DNA of 64,000 nucleotides from Oceanobacillus rekensis (GTDB taxonomy: Bacteria; Bacillota; Bacilli; Bacillales; Amphibacillaceae): positions 436,223 to 500,222 of the forward strand of contig NZ_MTBQ01000002.1 of the NCBI RefSeq assembly GCF_002153375.1, read 5' to 3'. Below are positions 1 through 7,797 of the stretch, in pieces. Within the stretch, counting starts at the first letter, position 1. Each line of letters opens with the position of its first letter. Both the position numbers and the translations under genes were made by a program. Below the pieces are notes generated by a model. It saw only the letters and a list, made by a program, of their open reading frames with translations. It searched no databases and was not told where the DNA came from.

Positions 1-462
1 AGCAACAGGGTCATCAAGTTTAAAAAAGCCTTGTTCATACAAAATCATAGCTGCTGTTGAAGTGAAAATTTTGCTGATGGAGGCGAGATCAAATATTGTA
101 TCATTGCTCATTTTTATTGGTTGGTCGGCTGTATTGCCTTTGTAATCTTCATATAAGTATGCATGTCCATATGCATTATGTTGTACAATATGACCTTTCC
201 TCGCAACGAAGGTAACAGCCCCGGGGAATGCTCCGTCTTCAATTGCTGCTTCCATATAAGGGCCGATTTCTAGTAAAGGTTCCGAAAGCATTCCAGCTCC
301 ATGTACGGAACCTGGATGTAAGACGGGTGCTGTAGGTCCAGGATCCCCCCAAGTAAAGCGATGCTTAGAATCCTTTTTAGCCTGTACTGGCGTACCTGTG
401 GTAATAATAATGGAGAAAGCTAGTAAACCAGTGATAAAGATACAAATAAAACTTCTTTGCAT
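1..462 (-). CDS. Serine hydrolase, class C beta-lactamase family (3' part missing)
   Basis: The reading frame runs from an ATG at 460-462 leftwards to the window edge with no stop, giving 154 N-terminal residues. A GGAGGAGAAAT ribosome-binding site precedes the ATG. The protein starts with a signal peptide or anchor (MQRSFICIFITGLLAFSIII), then a region ending in FDLASISKIFTS. SISK is the SxxK serine-lysine pair of class C beta-lactamase-like and DD-peptidase-like hydrolases. It is probably exported and may act on cell-wall peptides or another ester or amide; the substrate cannot be read from this part. The missing C-terminal part should carry the YxN and KTG-like motifs. Confidence 0.8.
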   Translation of the reverse strand, partial: MQRSFICIFITGLLAFSIIITTGTPVQAKKDSKHRFTWGDPGPTAPVLHPGSVHGAGMLSEPLLEIGPYMEAAIEDGAFPGAVTFVARKGHIVQHNAYGHAYLYEDYKGNTADQPIKMSNDTIFDLASISKIFTSTAAMILYEQGFFKLDDPVA

Positions 463-781
463 ATTTCTCCTCCTTCTATTTATTCATATAATTCAAATTA
501 TTTATTAAATTCCATCTTAATTATAGCATGCTATTAAAATTAGCCATCACTCAAACTAACTATATTATAAAATTATATTTTAAAATAATGCTAAGAATGA
601 CCCAGGTAAAATAGATTAGAAGGTTGCGAAATTCAAATATCTAGTTATAATACCTAGTCTAATTACATATTTTTAAACTATACAAGAATATTTTTAATTT
701 TCTGGTTTAATGTTATTCAGCATGGGAAAATGGAAAGGGTATATGAATAAATATAATAGGGGGCTTATTATGGAGGTATTT
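463..781. other. Intergenic region, no gene seen
   Basis: This AT-rich stretch separates the divergent serine hydrolase and symporter genes and should hold both promoters. I see no open frame with a ribosome-binding site, no strong hairpin and no repeat. Promoter boxes are not clear enough to assign. Confidence 0.5.
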
Positions 782-886
782 ATGCTTGATGGCTGGACAT
801 TGTTTTGGTTTGCAGTACCGATGCCATTGTTGGTAGTATGGGCGATTATTACTTTCTTTACGGACAAGGGGAGTGATGATGTATGA
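782..886 (+). CDS. Small single-pass membrane protein coupled to the symporter
   Basis: A 34-residue protein (MLDGWTLFWFAVPMPLLVVW onwards) consisting of one hydrophobic helix and a short acidic tail, TDKGSDDV. The ATG at 782 has a GGAGG box five bases upstream. An in-frame ATG at 770 has a poorer site. Its TGA overlaps the ATG of the next gene (ATGA at 883-886), so translation of the two is probably coupled. Tiny membrane proteins encoded directly before sodium:solute symporters are known in bacteria and are thought to be accessory subunits. Assigning this one to that role rests on position, size and the helix only. It is too short for most gene finders. Confidence 0.7.
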   Translation: MLDGWTLFWFAVPMPLLVVWAIITFFTDKGSDDV

Positions 887-2382
887 ATCCAACACTTATA
901 ACATTTATCGCATATCTAGCAGTTATGATAACCATCGGAATTATTACCTACAGAATGACAAACACATTATCAGATTATGTTCTCGGTGGTCGTAAATTAA
1001 ATAGCTGGGTAACGGCATTTTCGGCATCTGCGAGTGATTTCAGTGGTTGGCTACTTATCGGTTTACCTGGTGCAGCATATGCGGCAGGTCTTGGTCAGTG
1101 GAGTTTGTGGATTGCCATTGGTTTGGCTGTTGGTGCGATGATTAACTGGCAGTACGTGGCAAAGCGCTTAAGAGTTTATACCGAGTATACAAATGATTCG
1201 ATTACATTACCACAGTTTTTTGAAAACCGTTTTCGTGATAATTCTCATTTATTAAGAGTCATTTCCGCATTGTTTATTTTAGCGTTTTTCCTCTTCTATA
1301 CCGCTTCAGGACTAGTTGCAGGTGCGAAATTATTCCAAGGGACATTTGAAATTGATTACCATTTCTCTTTAGTAGTTGGAGCAATTATTATTGTTGCATA
1401 CACGTTTTTAGGTGGATTTCTAGCAGTTAGTTATACAGATTTTATTCAAGGTGTATTGATGTCAGCAGCATTACTATTTACTTCTATTTATGGATTGATT
1501 CAAATTGGTGGATTTGGGGAATTGTTTAGTCAACTGGGTTCTATCAACAGTAGTTTAATAAATGCATTTGCAGCTACATCCTATGACGAAGCAGGTGGAG
1601 TTCTATGGGAATCTGCTGGGGCAATTGGAGCGGTCGGTATTATTTCAGCACTTGCCTGGGGTCTTGGTTATTTTGGACAGCCACATATTTTAGCAAGGTT
1701 TATGGCGATTCGTTCACATAAAGAAGTCAGGAAAGCACGTTTAATAAGTGTTTCTCTGGGACTTGTTATTCCATTGTATGGTGCTTTAATTATAGGGATG
1801 CTTGGGATTGTAACATTTGATCAGCCATTAGCTGATTCGGAGCAGGTTTTCATTCAACTCGTACAGGTCGTTTATAATCCGTGGGTTGCAGGCTTTTTAC
1901 TTGCAGCAGTATTAGCAGCAATTATGAGTACGGTTGATTCCCAGTTGCTCGTATCATCCAGTGCTTTATCAGAAGACTTTTACCGAAGATATTTGCGTAA
2001 AAAGGCAAGCGATAAGGAACTTGTATGGGTCGGAAGGATATCTGTACTTGTTATTGCAATCATTGCATTGATACTTGCGTGGAATGAGAGCAGTTCTGTA
2101 CTTGATCTTGTATCGTATGCATGGGCTGGTTTTGGTGCAACATTTGGACCGGCAATCTTGTTCTCCCTATTTTGGCGGAAAACAACGCGTAATGGAATTT
2201 TGGCTGGGATTATTGTTGGTGGTATTACCATATTCCTATGGCCACTAACAGGTTCAGAATTATATGAAATGGTACCTGGATTTATTTTATCAAGTATGGC
2301 AATTATCGTATTCAGTCTTATAGGAAAAGGACCTACAAAAGAAATGTTGGATGAATTTGATAAAGTTTCTGGAGTCAAATAA
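883..2382 (+). CDS. putP: Sodium:proline symporter family (SSS), PutP-like
   Basis: A 499-residue multi-pass membrane protein with the usual length and roughly 13 helices of the SSS family. The stretch AFSASASDFSGWLLIGLPGA, a little after residue 45, matches the sodium and substrate region of PutP, and RVISALFILAFFLFYTASG follows as in E. coli PutP. It should import proline with sodium, as osmolyte or nutrient. It overlaps the small membrane ORF upstream and lies 17 bases before a ureohydrolase gene, probably in one transcript. That pairing leaves open whether the true substrate is a guanidino compound rather than proline. Family assignment is firm; substrate is inferred. Confidence 0.88.
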   Translation: MNPTLITFIAYLAVMITIGIITYRMTNTLSDYVLGGRKLNSWVTAFSASASDFSGWLLIGLPGAAYAAGLGQWSLWIAIGLAVGAMINWQYVAKRLRVYTEYTNDSITLPQFFENRFRDNSHLLRVISALFILAFFLFYTASGLVAGAKLFQGTFEIDYHFSLVVGAIIIVAYTFLGGFLAVSYTDFIQGVLMSAALLFTSIYGLIQIGGFGELFSQLGSINSSLINAFAATSYDEAGGVLWESAGAIGAVGIISALAWGLGYFGQPHILARFMAIRSHKEVRKARLISVSLGLVIPLYGALIIGMLGIVTFDQPLADSEQVFIQLVQVVYNPWVAGFLLAAVLAAIMSTVDSQLLVSSSALSEDFYRRYLRKKASDKELVWVGRISVLVIAIIALILAWNESSSVLDLVSYAWAGFGATFGPAILFSLFWRKTTRNGILAGIIVGGITIFLWPLTGSELYEMVPGFILSSMAIIVFSLIGKGPTKEMLDEFDKVSGVK

Positions 2383-2399
2383 ATTAGGAGTGAAAAGTT

Positions 2400-3350
2400 A
2401 TGACAGAAAAAATCTATGGCAATACACCTTGTTATTTAGGCGGAAAGAAAGTTAGCCTAAAAGATACTAGTTTTCAGGATAGAGATGTACTTGTGTATGG
2501 TGTACCTTGGGAAGGTGCGGTAACATGGGGGGATTATACAGGCTGTGAGCTTGGTCCAAAGGTTATCCGTTTAAATTCCGCTCGTTATTCTGGTTATTTA
2601 CCAGAATTGAATCATATGGATGTTTTGAGTCATTATAAGATTGGTGATCTGGGTGATATCGATATTGTTCCAGCAGATACGTTGGAAACAATGAACCGCA
2701 TTGAAAGTTTTGCAACGGAAGTTTGGAAAACGGGAAAATTCCCGGTTGCCTTTGGGGGAGATCATGGGATTACTTATCCGATTGTGAAGGCATTAAGTGA
2801 AGAAGTAGAGGGGAAAGTCGGAATTATTCATTTGGATGCCCATTATGATAACCATCCAGATTACGATGGTGACCTTTACGCACGCAGTACACCATTTCAT
2901 CGAATTTATGAAAGTGAAAGTGTTCGGAATGAGAGTATTGTTCATATGGGAATCCATGGTCCACGCAACAAGCCCGAAACAGGAAAGTATGCAGCAGAAG
3001 TTGGCGCAACAACAATCTCTGTGAGAGAAATCAGGAAAGCTGGAACAGATCTGACGGTGCTTGCACGAAAGGCATACGATATTGCAAGCGATGGGACAGA
3101 AGCAGTTTACCTAAGTATTTGCAGTGATGTTTTGGATTTTGCCTTCAATCCTGGTGGGCCTGTTGATGGAAATGGTGTCACTTCCTATGAATTATTGGAG
3201 CTTGTTCATGAATTTGCGAAACTCGGTATTCGTGGCATGGACTATGTGGAAGTATACCCACAACAGGATACAAATGATAATTCATCCCATTTTGTCACCT
3301 ATACAGTGTTATATGCCCTAGCAGGAAATATTTTAAGTGAGAATAAATAA
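2400..3350 (+). CDS. Ureohydrolase family protein (arginase/agmatinase fold) with altered metal ligand
   Basis: The 316-residue protein has the ureohydrolase fold. GGDH at residues 119-122 and DAHYD at 146-150 supply four of the six usual metal ligands. The family's C-terminal SxDxDxxDP motif appears here as SICSDVLDFAFNPGGP, so the first aspartate is Cys241 while Asp243 is kept. Arginase, agmatinase and guanidinobutyrase remove urea from guanidino compounds with two Mn or Ni ions. The change may alter metal use or substrate. It follows putP by 17 bases with its own ribosome-binding site (TTAGGAGTGAAAAGTT). I would not name the substrate. Confidence 0.75.
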   Translation: MTEKIYGNTPCYLGGKKVSLKDTSFQDRDVLVYGVPWEGAVTWGDYTGCELGPKVIRLNSARYSGYLPELNHMDVLSHYKIGDLGDIDIVPADTLETMNRIESFATEVWKTGKFPVAFGGDHGITYPIVKALSEEVEGKVGIIHLDAHYDNHPDYDGDLYARSTPFHRIYESESVRNESIVHMGIHGPRNKPETGKYAAEVGATTISVREIRKAGTDLTVLARKAYDIASDGTEAVYLSICSDVLDFAFNPGGPVDGNGVTSYELLELVHEFAKLGIRGMDYVEVYPQQDTNDNSSHFVTYTVLYALAGNILSENK

Positions 3351-3357
3351 TAACATG

Positions 3358-3390
3358 CCACGCCTCTGAATGAGGGGTGGTATTTATTTT
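3358..3390 (+). terminator. Putative terminator after the ureohydrolase gene
   Basis: CCACGCCTC and GAGGGGTGG form a nine-base stem with one mismatch, followed by TATTTATTTT. It lies just after the TAA of the ureohydrolase gene. Confidence 0.6.
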
Positions 3391-3476
3391 GACTGCTTTT
3401 ATAACAGCTAGTCTCACACAATCAGCTGATAATTTAAATCGGATGATTGAAGAAACGGAGTAAAAGTCCCGAGCAG

Positions 3477-3507
3477 AGTAAACGGCTTTTCTTAAAAGTC
3501 GTTTACT
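3477..3507. repeat. 14-bp inverted repeat overlapping the 3' end of the SgcJ-like gene
   Basis: AGTAAACGGCTTTT and AAAAGTCGTTTACT are separated by three bases and pair over 14 positions with one G-U. The stop codon of the minus-strand gene lies in the hairpin. There is no clean T-run on either strand after the stem, so it may be a weak bidirectional terminator or an mRNA 3'-end stabiliser. Confidence 0.6.
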
Positions 3508-3959
3508 CCTTCGTTACGTACCTCCCTAAGTTCATTTGTCATCTCTTCTACAAGCTCTGGTCTTCCATGAAACTGTGCAGGTGTATTCTGAAAAAGTTTC
3601 ACATGCCAGCTTCCATCTTTATGAACGGCAACCATTGTTTGGTGTGCATTTAGTTCAGGCTTAATATCTGGTTGGCCGTGTGGCACCATCCCAGCAATTG
3701 CACGTAACAAAGCTGTATCGTTATTTAGCAAATTTATCTCTTTTATCTTTGTTACAAACGGTGCGGTAGGGTGGTCTCTAAATATTGGAGAAATATGTGA
3801 AAAAATCTCCTCACGACCATCTGCCAGACTGCCATCAAAACCAATTTGTACCCCATCTACTGTAAATACATTTGCCATATCACGGGCTTGGCGATTGTTC
3901 CAAGCGTTAATTAATTTCTGGTAACAGCCAATAATTTGATCTGTTATAGCACTGTCCAT
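3492..3959 (-). CDS. SgcJ/EcaC-type NTF2-fold protein
   Basis: A 155-residue soluble protein with the pattern of the SnoaL/DUF4440 (SgcJ/EcaC) group: ITDQIIGCYQKLINAWNNRQ, then FTVDGVQIGFDGS, and near the end DGSWHVKLFQNTPAQFHGRP. Members have a cone-shaped NTF2 fold with a cavity that can bind small ligands, but most have no established reaction. It is a single gene on the minus strand, convergent with the ureohydrolase gene. AGGAGTGGTATATA lies just upstream of the ATG and gives a reasonable ribosome-binding site. No catalytic residues can be assigned. Confidence 0.72.
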   Translation of the reverse strand: MDSAITDQIIGCYQKLINAWNNRQARDMANVFTVDGVQIGFDGSLADGREEIFSHISPIFRDHPTAPFVTKIKEINLLNNDTALLRAIAGMVPHGQPDIKPELNAHQTMVAVHKDGSWHVKLFQNTPAQFHGRPELVEEMTNELREVRNEGVNDF

Positions 3960-4170
3960 TATATACCACTCCTTTGCATTTATATTTATATCATAAGCAT
4001 ATCATAAATGAACGAGCAGCCATTAGTAACCTTAACGATGATTTATTTTATAAACTATTTTTCTTATGAAATACAGATAATATGACCTATAAACTATCTT
4101 TAATTCATACTAAATACACTTGTGAATGTATGAACGACTGAACTAAAATAAAAGTATAGGAGGGGAAGAT

Positions 4171-4425
4171 TTGACTCAAGAAATGATTGATGAGTTGTTG
4201 GGATCTGTTACAAAATTACTTGACGATATTAAAGATGTACAAGAAAATAGCCATTATATGGATCAATTGATAAATCAGTTAGAATTACGGGTAAATGATA
4301 TGGAGATAACTATCCACGATTTGGAACAAAATGCAAAGAGTCTTGACCATAGACTGTCTCAGGTCCTGGAATGTATTATGGGTAGAGCAAAAAAAGAAAT
4401 CATATTCTATCAAGCAATCAGCTAA
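4171..4425 (+). CDS. Small coiled-coil protein, unknown function
   Basis: An 84-residue protein starting at TTG with a strong AGGAGGGG site six bases upstream. Residues about 5-70 read as an almost unbroken amphipathic helix, ELLGSVTKLLDDIKDVQENS onwards, with leucine and isoleucine heptads. There is no signal peptide or membrane segment. I do not recognise the family. It stands alone between convergent and unrelated genes and is followed directly by a terminator hairpin, so it is probably monocistronic. Confidence 0.6.
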   Translation: MTQEMIDELLGSVTKLLDDIKDVQENSHYMDQLINQLELRVNDMEITIHDLEQNAKSLDHRLSQVLECIMGRAKKEIIFYQAIS

Positions 4426-4452
4426 GCGTGCTAAGGCAGGCTTGTTTTTTTT
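4424..4452 (+). terminator. Rho-independent terminator of the coiled-coil gene
   Basis: AAGCGTGC and GCAGGCTT pair over seven of eight positions and are followed by G and eight T. Confidence 0.65.
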
Positions 4453-4504
4453 GCAAACTTATTCTTTTTAACACGGGTCCTCTAGTCTGTAAGCATTAGC
4501 AATA

Positions 4505-4537
4505 AACAAATCTCTACTTCGGAATCCGAGATTTGTT
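4505..4537. repeat. Perfect 10-bp inverted repeat upstream of the protease gene
   Basis: AACAAATCTC and GAGATTTGTT are separated by 13 bases. It lies about 130 bases ahead of the protease start. It could be an operator or an RNA hairpin in the leader; there is no T-run and nothing else to decide. Confidence 0.45.
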
Positions 4538-4665
4538 CTAATTGTCGACAAAACTACTATATTTTTATTATAATTTTCTAAAAATAGTTATCAAGTCTGA
4601 TTTTTTTCATTACTTTATATGATAGTCTATCAGTGAAGGTAGATGATTATAAAAGGAGGAGTAAA

Positions 4666-5967
4666 ATGAGTAATAGAAAAAAAGTATGGTTTGAAGATGC
4701 CGAACGTAAACTGGATCCTGGCTTAGTGGAACAATTACGAAATTCCCGAAAAGTAAGCAAGAATGTAACCAGCAACAATGAAATCCCCATTATCGTTTAT
4801 TTGAATAATTGTAATCAAGACAAAAAAGACGACCTCTTACATGCATGCAATGTTGACTCCCATAACAAACTCGGTAAAGAACTACACAGTATTAATGGTG
4901 TAAAAGGCCATTTAACACCTGATAAGATTAAACAAATTAAAGACCATGAAGCAGTAAATCGGATCTTTTACGACCGGATAGTAACTTCCTTTCTGGATAT
5001 TGCCTGTGAGCAAACAGGTGCAGTTAAAGTAAGGGAACAGCTGAATTTAACTGGAAATGGTGTTACGATTGCAGTCATCGATACAGGCATCCACCCACAT
5101 GAGGATTTGACCAATCCTTCAAATAGAATTATAGCTTTTCATGATTTTATAAACGGGGAAAGCAAACCGTATGATGATAATGGGCATGGAACACATTGTG
5201 CTGGTGATGCTGCTGGAAATGGAACCCTCTCCGATGGAAAGTATGTGGGCCCGGCACCAGAAGCCTCTATCATTGGCTTAAAGGTTTTAGATGAACAAGG
5301 AAGTGGTAGACTATCCACGATTATTGAGGGATTGGAATGGTGTATGGATCATAAAGAAGAGCATAACATACGTATCATCTCTCTTTCGCTCGGGGCCCCT
5401 GCCTATGAATCTTTCAGGGATGATCCATTGTCACTAGCTGCCCAAGCTGCCTGGCATCAAGGAATTGTTGTATGTGCTGCTGCCGGGAATAGTGGACCTA
5501 CTGCAGCAACGATCAGTACTCCTGCAATCGACCCTTTTATCATAACGGTTGGATCGACTGATGACCAGAACACATTAGAGCGAACGGATGATCTGATAGC
5601 AGATTATTCGAGTAGAGGTCCAACAATTGATACGCTGATTAAACCGGATATTTATGCACCAGGCACAAATATTATCTCCTTGTTAGCTCCGGGCTCAAGC
5701 ATTGAATCCGAAGTACCAGAGATGATTATAGATGGGAATTATATCCAATTATCAGGGACATCGATGGCAACACCAATTTGTGCAGGTATCATTGCCCTCA
5801 TGTTGGAAGCGAATCCTGAGCTCAGTCCAAATGATATAAAGAGTATCTTAAAAGCAACATCTCACCCAACACTTGATGACATTTGGGGATATATTGATGC
5901 TGAGAGTGCCACCCGAATGGCAAAAAGTTATCTACAAATTCCAGCTGAAACAGTCCAGGAAAGCTAA
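4666..5967 (+). CDS. aprX: Subtilisin-like serine protease (S8), AprX-like
   Basis: A 433-residue S8 protease with the catalytic triad Asp139 (AVIDTGI), His174 (NGHGTHCAGD) and Ser366 (SGTSMATP). Between them lie GPAPEASIIGLKVLDEQGSG and AAAGNSGP, which supplies the oxyanion asparagine. Length and motif order match B. subtilis AprX, an intracellular or late-growth protease. There is no signal peptide, consistent with a cytoplasmic enzyme. The ATG at 4666 has AAAGGAGGAG upstream; the frame is open to a GTG at 4633 that lacks such a site. The gene is monocistronic and ends in a 22-bp palindrome. Confidence 0.9.
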   Translation: MSNRKKVWFEDAERKLDPGLVEQLRNSRKVSKNVTSNNEIPIIVYLNNCNQDKKDDLLHACNVDSHNKLGKELHSINGVKGHLTPDKIKQIKDHEAVNRIFYDRIVTSFLDIACEQTGAVKVREQLNLTGNGVTIAVIDTGIHPHEDLTNPSNRIIAFHDFINGESKPYDDNGHGTHCAGDAAGNGTLSDGKYVGPAPEASIIGLKVLDEQGSGRLSTIIEGLEWCMDHKEEHNIRIISLSLGAPAYESFRDDPLSLAAQAAWHQGIVVCAAAGNSGPTAATISTPAIDPFIITVGSTDDQNTLERTDDLIADYSSRGPTIDTLIKPDIYAPGTNIISLLAPGSSIESEVPEMIIDGNYIQLSGTSMATPICAGIIALMLEANPELSPNDIKSILKATSHPTLDDIWGYIDAESATRMAKSYLQIPAETVQES

Positions 5968-6012
5968 ACATAAGGAAAGGGAGAACACAATGTTCTCCCT
6001 TTCCTTATGTTT
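5966..6012. terminator. 22-bp perfect palindrome at the protease 3' end
   Basis: The arms 5966-5987 and 5991-6012 are fully complementary with a three-base loop, and the arms include the last bases of the TAA stop. The outer arm ends in TTT rather than a longer T-run. It probably terminates transcription or protects the mRNA 3' end. Confidence 0.75.
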
Positions 6013-6143
6013 ATACCTTAGTCGGAATGTGCAAATCAGAATTTGTTTGCATAGAGCGTTAGAAGAATTTCGATATGGAGACTTGTACATCAATAGAGAT
6101 CAGGATGACAGTAAGAGAACAAAGGGGTGAAAAGTGGCATTCT

Positions 6144-6235
6144 TCCCCCACCTAGAAAAAGTGGGGGAGACGAAAAGTAGTTTAAACGCGTTTTCTCTAG
6201 CAATATGTAGCCGTCCCCTAAGGATAGGGGAACGG
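6144..6235. other. Intergenic stretch with two GC-rich hairpins
   Basis: TCCCCCAC pairs with GTGGGGGA (6144-6168, nine-base loop). CCGTCCCCTA pairs with TAGGGGAACGG (6211-6235, tetraloop AGGA, one bulge). The 386 bases from 5968 to 6353 hold no convincing gene. Both hairpins stand out against the AT-rich surroundings and could be terminators for the convergent sigma-factor operon or parts of a small structured RNA. Confidence 0.45.
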
Positions 6236-6353
6236 TCTATATTGGAGGATGGAAATTAAAAACGAAATAAATTACTTTTTTATTAGGCAATATTTTAATA
6301 CATACTCCTCCCTTAAAAGAATCTATTCTATTTTATTTATACTTTTTTGCAAG

Positions 6354-6620
6354 TTACTTTGATTCAGCGTAATCCAAGGAATGTTGTTCTTTTAGTATAT
6401 CTGTAAATTCCCAAAAACCATAAGTGTTACTAAAGTCGTATTGCCTGACTATCTCTATTACTTTTATTTTAAGTTCTTGAGATAGGTCGCCCTGTTCTTG
6501 AGGAGAAGTTTGTTTCAAAGAGGCCCTGATTTTAGGCTCGAATAAATGAAGAACAATTTCCAGTGAGTCGATATCATTATGCTCTTGAACTTTTTTCGTT
6601 AAGTCAATGAGTCGAGTCAT
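6354..6620 (-). CDS. rsoA: RsoA-like sigma co-factor (helical region-2-like protein)
   Basis: An 88-residue protein. SLEIVLHLFEPKIRASLKQT and QGDLSQELKIKVIEIVRQYD resemble the N-terminal part of sigma-70 core proteins, where a polymerase-binding helix lies. In B. subtilis the divided sigma factor SigO needs the small protein RsoA (YvrHa), encoded beside it. Here the gene is last in an operon after a SigO-like gene and yvrJ, and its ATG overlaps the TGA of yvrJ. It should act in the cytoplasm as the partner subunit. The family call relies on context as much as on sequence. Confidence 0.65.
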   Translation of the reverse strand: MTRLIDLTKKVQEHNDIDSLEIVLHLFEPKIRASLKQTSPQEQGDLSQELKIKVIEIVRQYDFSNTYGFWEFTDILKEQHSLDYAESK

Positions 6621-6790
6621 GATATATCTCTCCTTAATTCATTAATAACATCTGATAATTTTTTCGAATGTTGTTCTAAGCGTTCCATTCTAACTTCATA
6701 ACGTATCAATAAAACTAAAGTCACCACTACGGGGAATCCGACGTTTTCCAATGTTTGAATCATAAAAGAAAGAGTAGAGATTTCAATCAT
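6617..6790 (-). CDS. yvrJ: YvrJ family small membrane protein
   Basis: A 57-residue protein: one membrane helix (NVGFPVVVTLVLLIRYEVRM) then a charged helical tail. The VGFP motif followed by a hydrophobic run and RxExR is typical of YvrJ. In B. subtilis yvrJ belongs to the SigO regulon. Its start overlaps the end of the sigma-factor gene by eight bases and its stop overlaps the next start by ATGA, so the three genes are tightly coupled. Function in the family is unknown. Confidence 0.75.
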   Translation of the reverse strand: MIEISTLSFMIQTLENVGFPVVVTLVLLIRYEVRMERLEQHSKKLSDVINELRRDIS

Positions 6791-7418
6791 GTTTTCCCTC
6801 CTCCATTATTAGCTTTTTTTTCAGGATACTTAAAGCCTTACTTCTTGTTTTTGAAATAGATTGCTGGGAGACACCTTCTTTAGCAGCGATTTCCGTATCA
6901 GTCATATTGAAAAGATACGATGCTTCTAAAATATATTTCTGTCTTGGTGTGAGGGAAAGAATAGCATGATACAGGGCGGGATTTTCAATATAACTTTCCA
7001 AATGTTGATTGTTTGCCAATGCTTCTTCATCAATAGTTGTGTAATCATCTGCAATAAGATCCACATTTGATGTGATGTTCATGGCATCTTCGCGAATTGG
7101 CTGGTCCAAAATTAGTAATTGCCGTTTTCTGTCCAAGTTAATTTTTTGGTCGTAACGAATAGCATGCCTTCTCAAATCATTTGATAGTTGACTAATTAAC
7201 CTTATCTCGGAAAGATGATCCTGGAATGCCTTATCTAAAGCCTTCTTCGTATCACACGTTGAATAGCGGATGGACTGATCCAGAAGAAAATAATTTTTCT
7301 TCGTAAGCAAAAATGATCGCATTAGATTGTTTCGGAAAATAAACTCATTTTCATCAACAAACTTTCTTGCCCATGTGTATTCACAATGTTCCTTGTTAGG
7401 AATTGTATTTTTTTCCAT
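6783..7418 (-). CDS. sigO: SigO/YvrI-like sigma factor
   Basis: A 211-residue protein. Its C-terminal part (about residues 150-205: ALYHAILSLTPRQKYILEAS, then TDTEIAAKEGVSQQSISKTR) is a clear sigma-70 region 4 helix-turn-helix that would contact the -35 element. The N-terminal 140 residues are charged and helical and lack a recognisable region 2. That fits YvrI/SigO, which gets region-2-like function from RsoA. GGGAGGAAAATTAGG precedes the ATG. The operon is sigma gene, yvrJ, rsoA-like. The oxalate decarboxylase gene that SigO controls in B. subtilis is not in this window, so the target is unknown. Confidence 0.72.
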   Translation of the reverse strand: MEKNTIPNKEHCEYTWARKFVDENEFIFRNNLMRSFLLTKKNYFLLDQSIRYSTCDTKKALDKAFQDHLSEIRLISQLSNDLRRHAIRYDQKINLDRKRQLLILDQPIREDAMNITSNVDLIADDYTTIDEEALANNQHLESYIENPALYHAILSLTPRQKYILEASYLFNMTDTEIAAKEGVSQQSISKTRSKALSILKKKLIMEEGKHD

Positions 7419-7754
7419 CCTAATTTTCCTCCCTTCTATCTTAGTAAAGGCAAAATTAATAACTATTATACAACCTGAAAGAACATCAGTTTCCTATATT
7501 ATAAATAATATTTACATTAAATTCCATTTAATCTTATCTTAAAAATTTTGACGAATGAGTTGTAATTCGGGACAATTAATGACCTTTATAGAGTAGATAG
7601 GAAAATATGACTAAGCTTTACATACCAGCTAACGAAGAATAATATGGAAAGAAAACGAATAATAGCATATTTATTCGACAATTAGATAGAAGTAACTATG
7701 CTATAGGTACCAGTAAATTTTACAATTCATCAGACAGAAAAAAAGCAGTCGTCA
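7419..7754. other. Intergenic region upstream of the sigma-factor operon
   Basis: It should contain the promoter of the minus-strand sigma operon. It is strongly AT-rich with no supported ORF, repeat or hairpin before the terminator that begins at 7755. Confidence 0.5.
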
Positions 7755-7797
7755 AAAAAACATCCCTCGACTCCTGTGTGGGCGAGGGATGTTTTTT
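7755..7797 (-). terminator. Terminator of the AtoE-like gene
   Basis: AAAAAACATCCCTCG and CGAGGGATGTTTTTT are perfectly complementary over 15 bases with a 13-base loop. The minus-strand stop lies in the right arm. The A and T runs on both sides make it potentially bidirectional. Confidence 0.85.

Noticed and set aside
3477..3507. Inverted repeat as an IS end or attachment site
   Set aside because: No transposase, target duplication or second copy is seen; a 3'-end hairpin is simpler.
5873..6130. 85-codon frame overlapping the protease 3' end
   Set aside because: It lies mostly inside the protease gene and palindrome, has no ribosome-binding site and no recognisable protein pattern.
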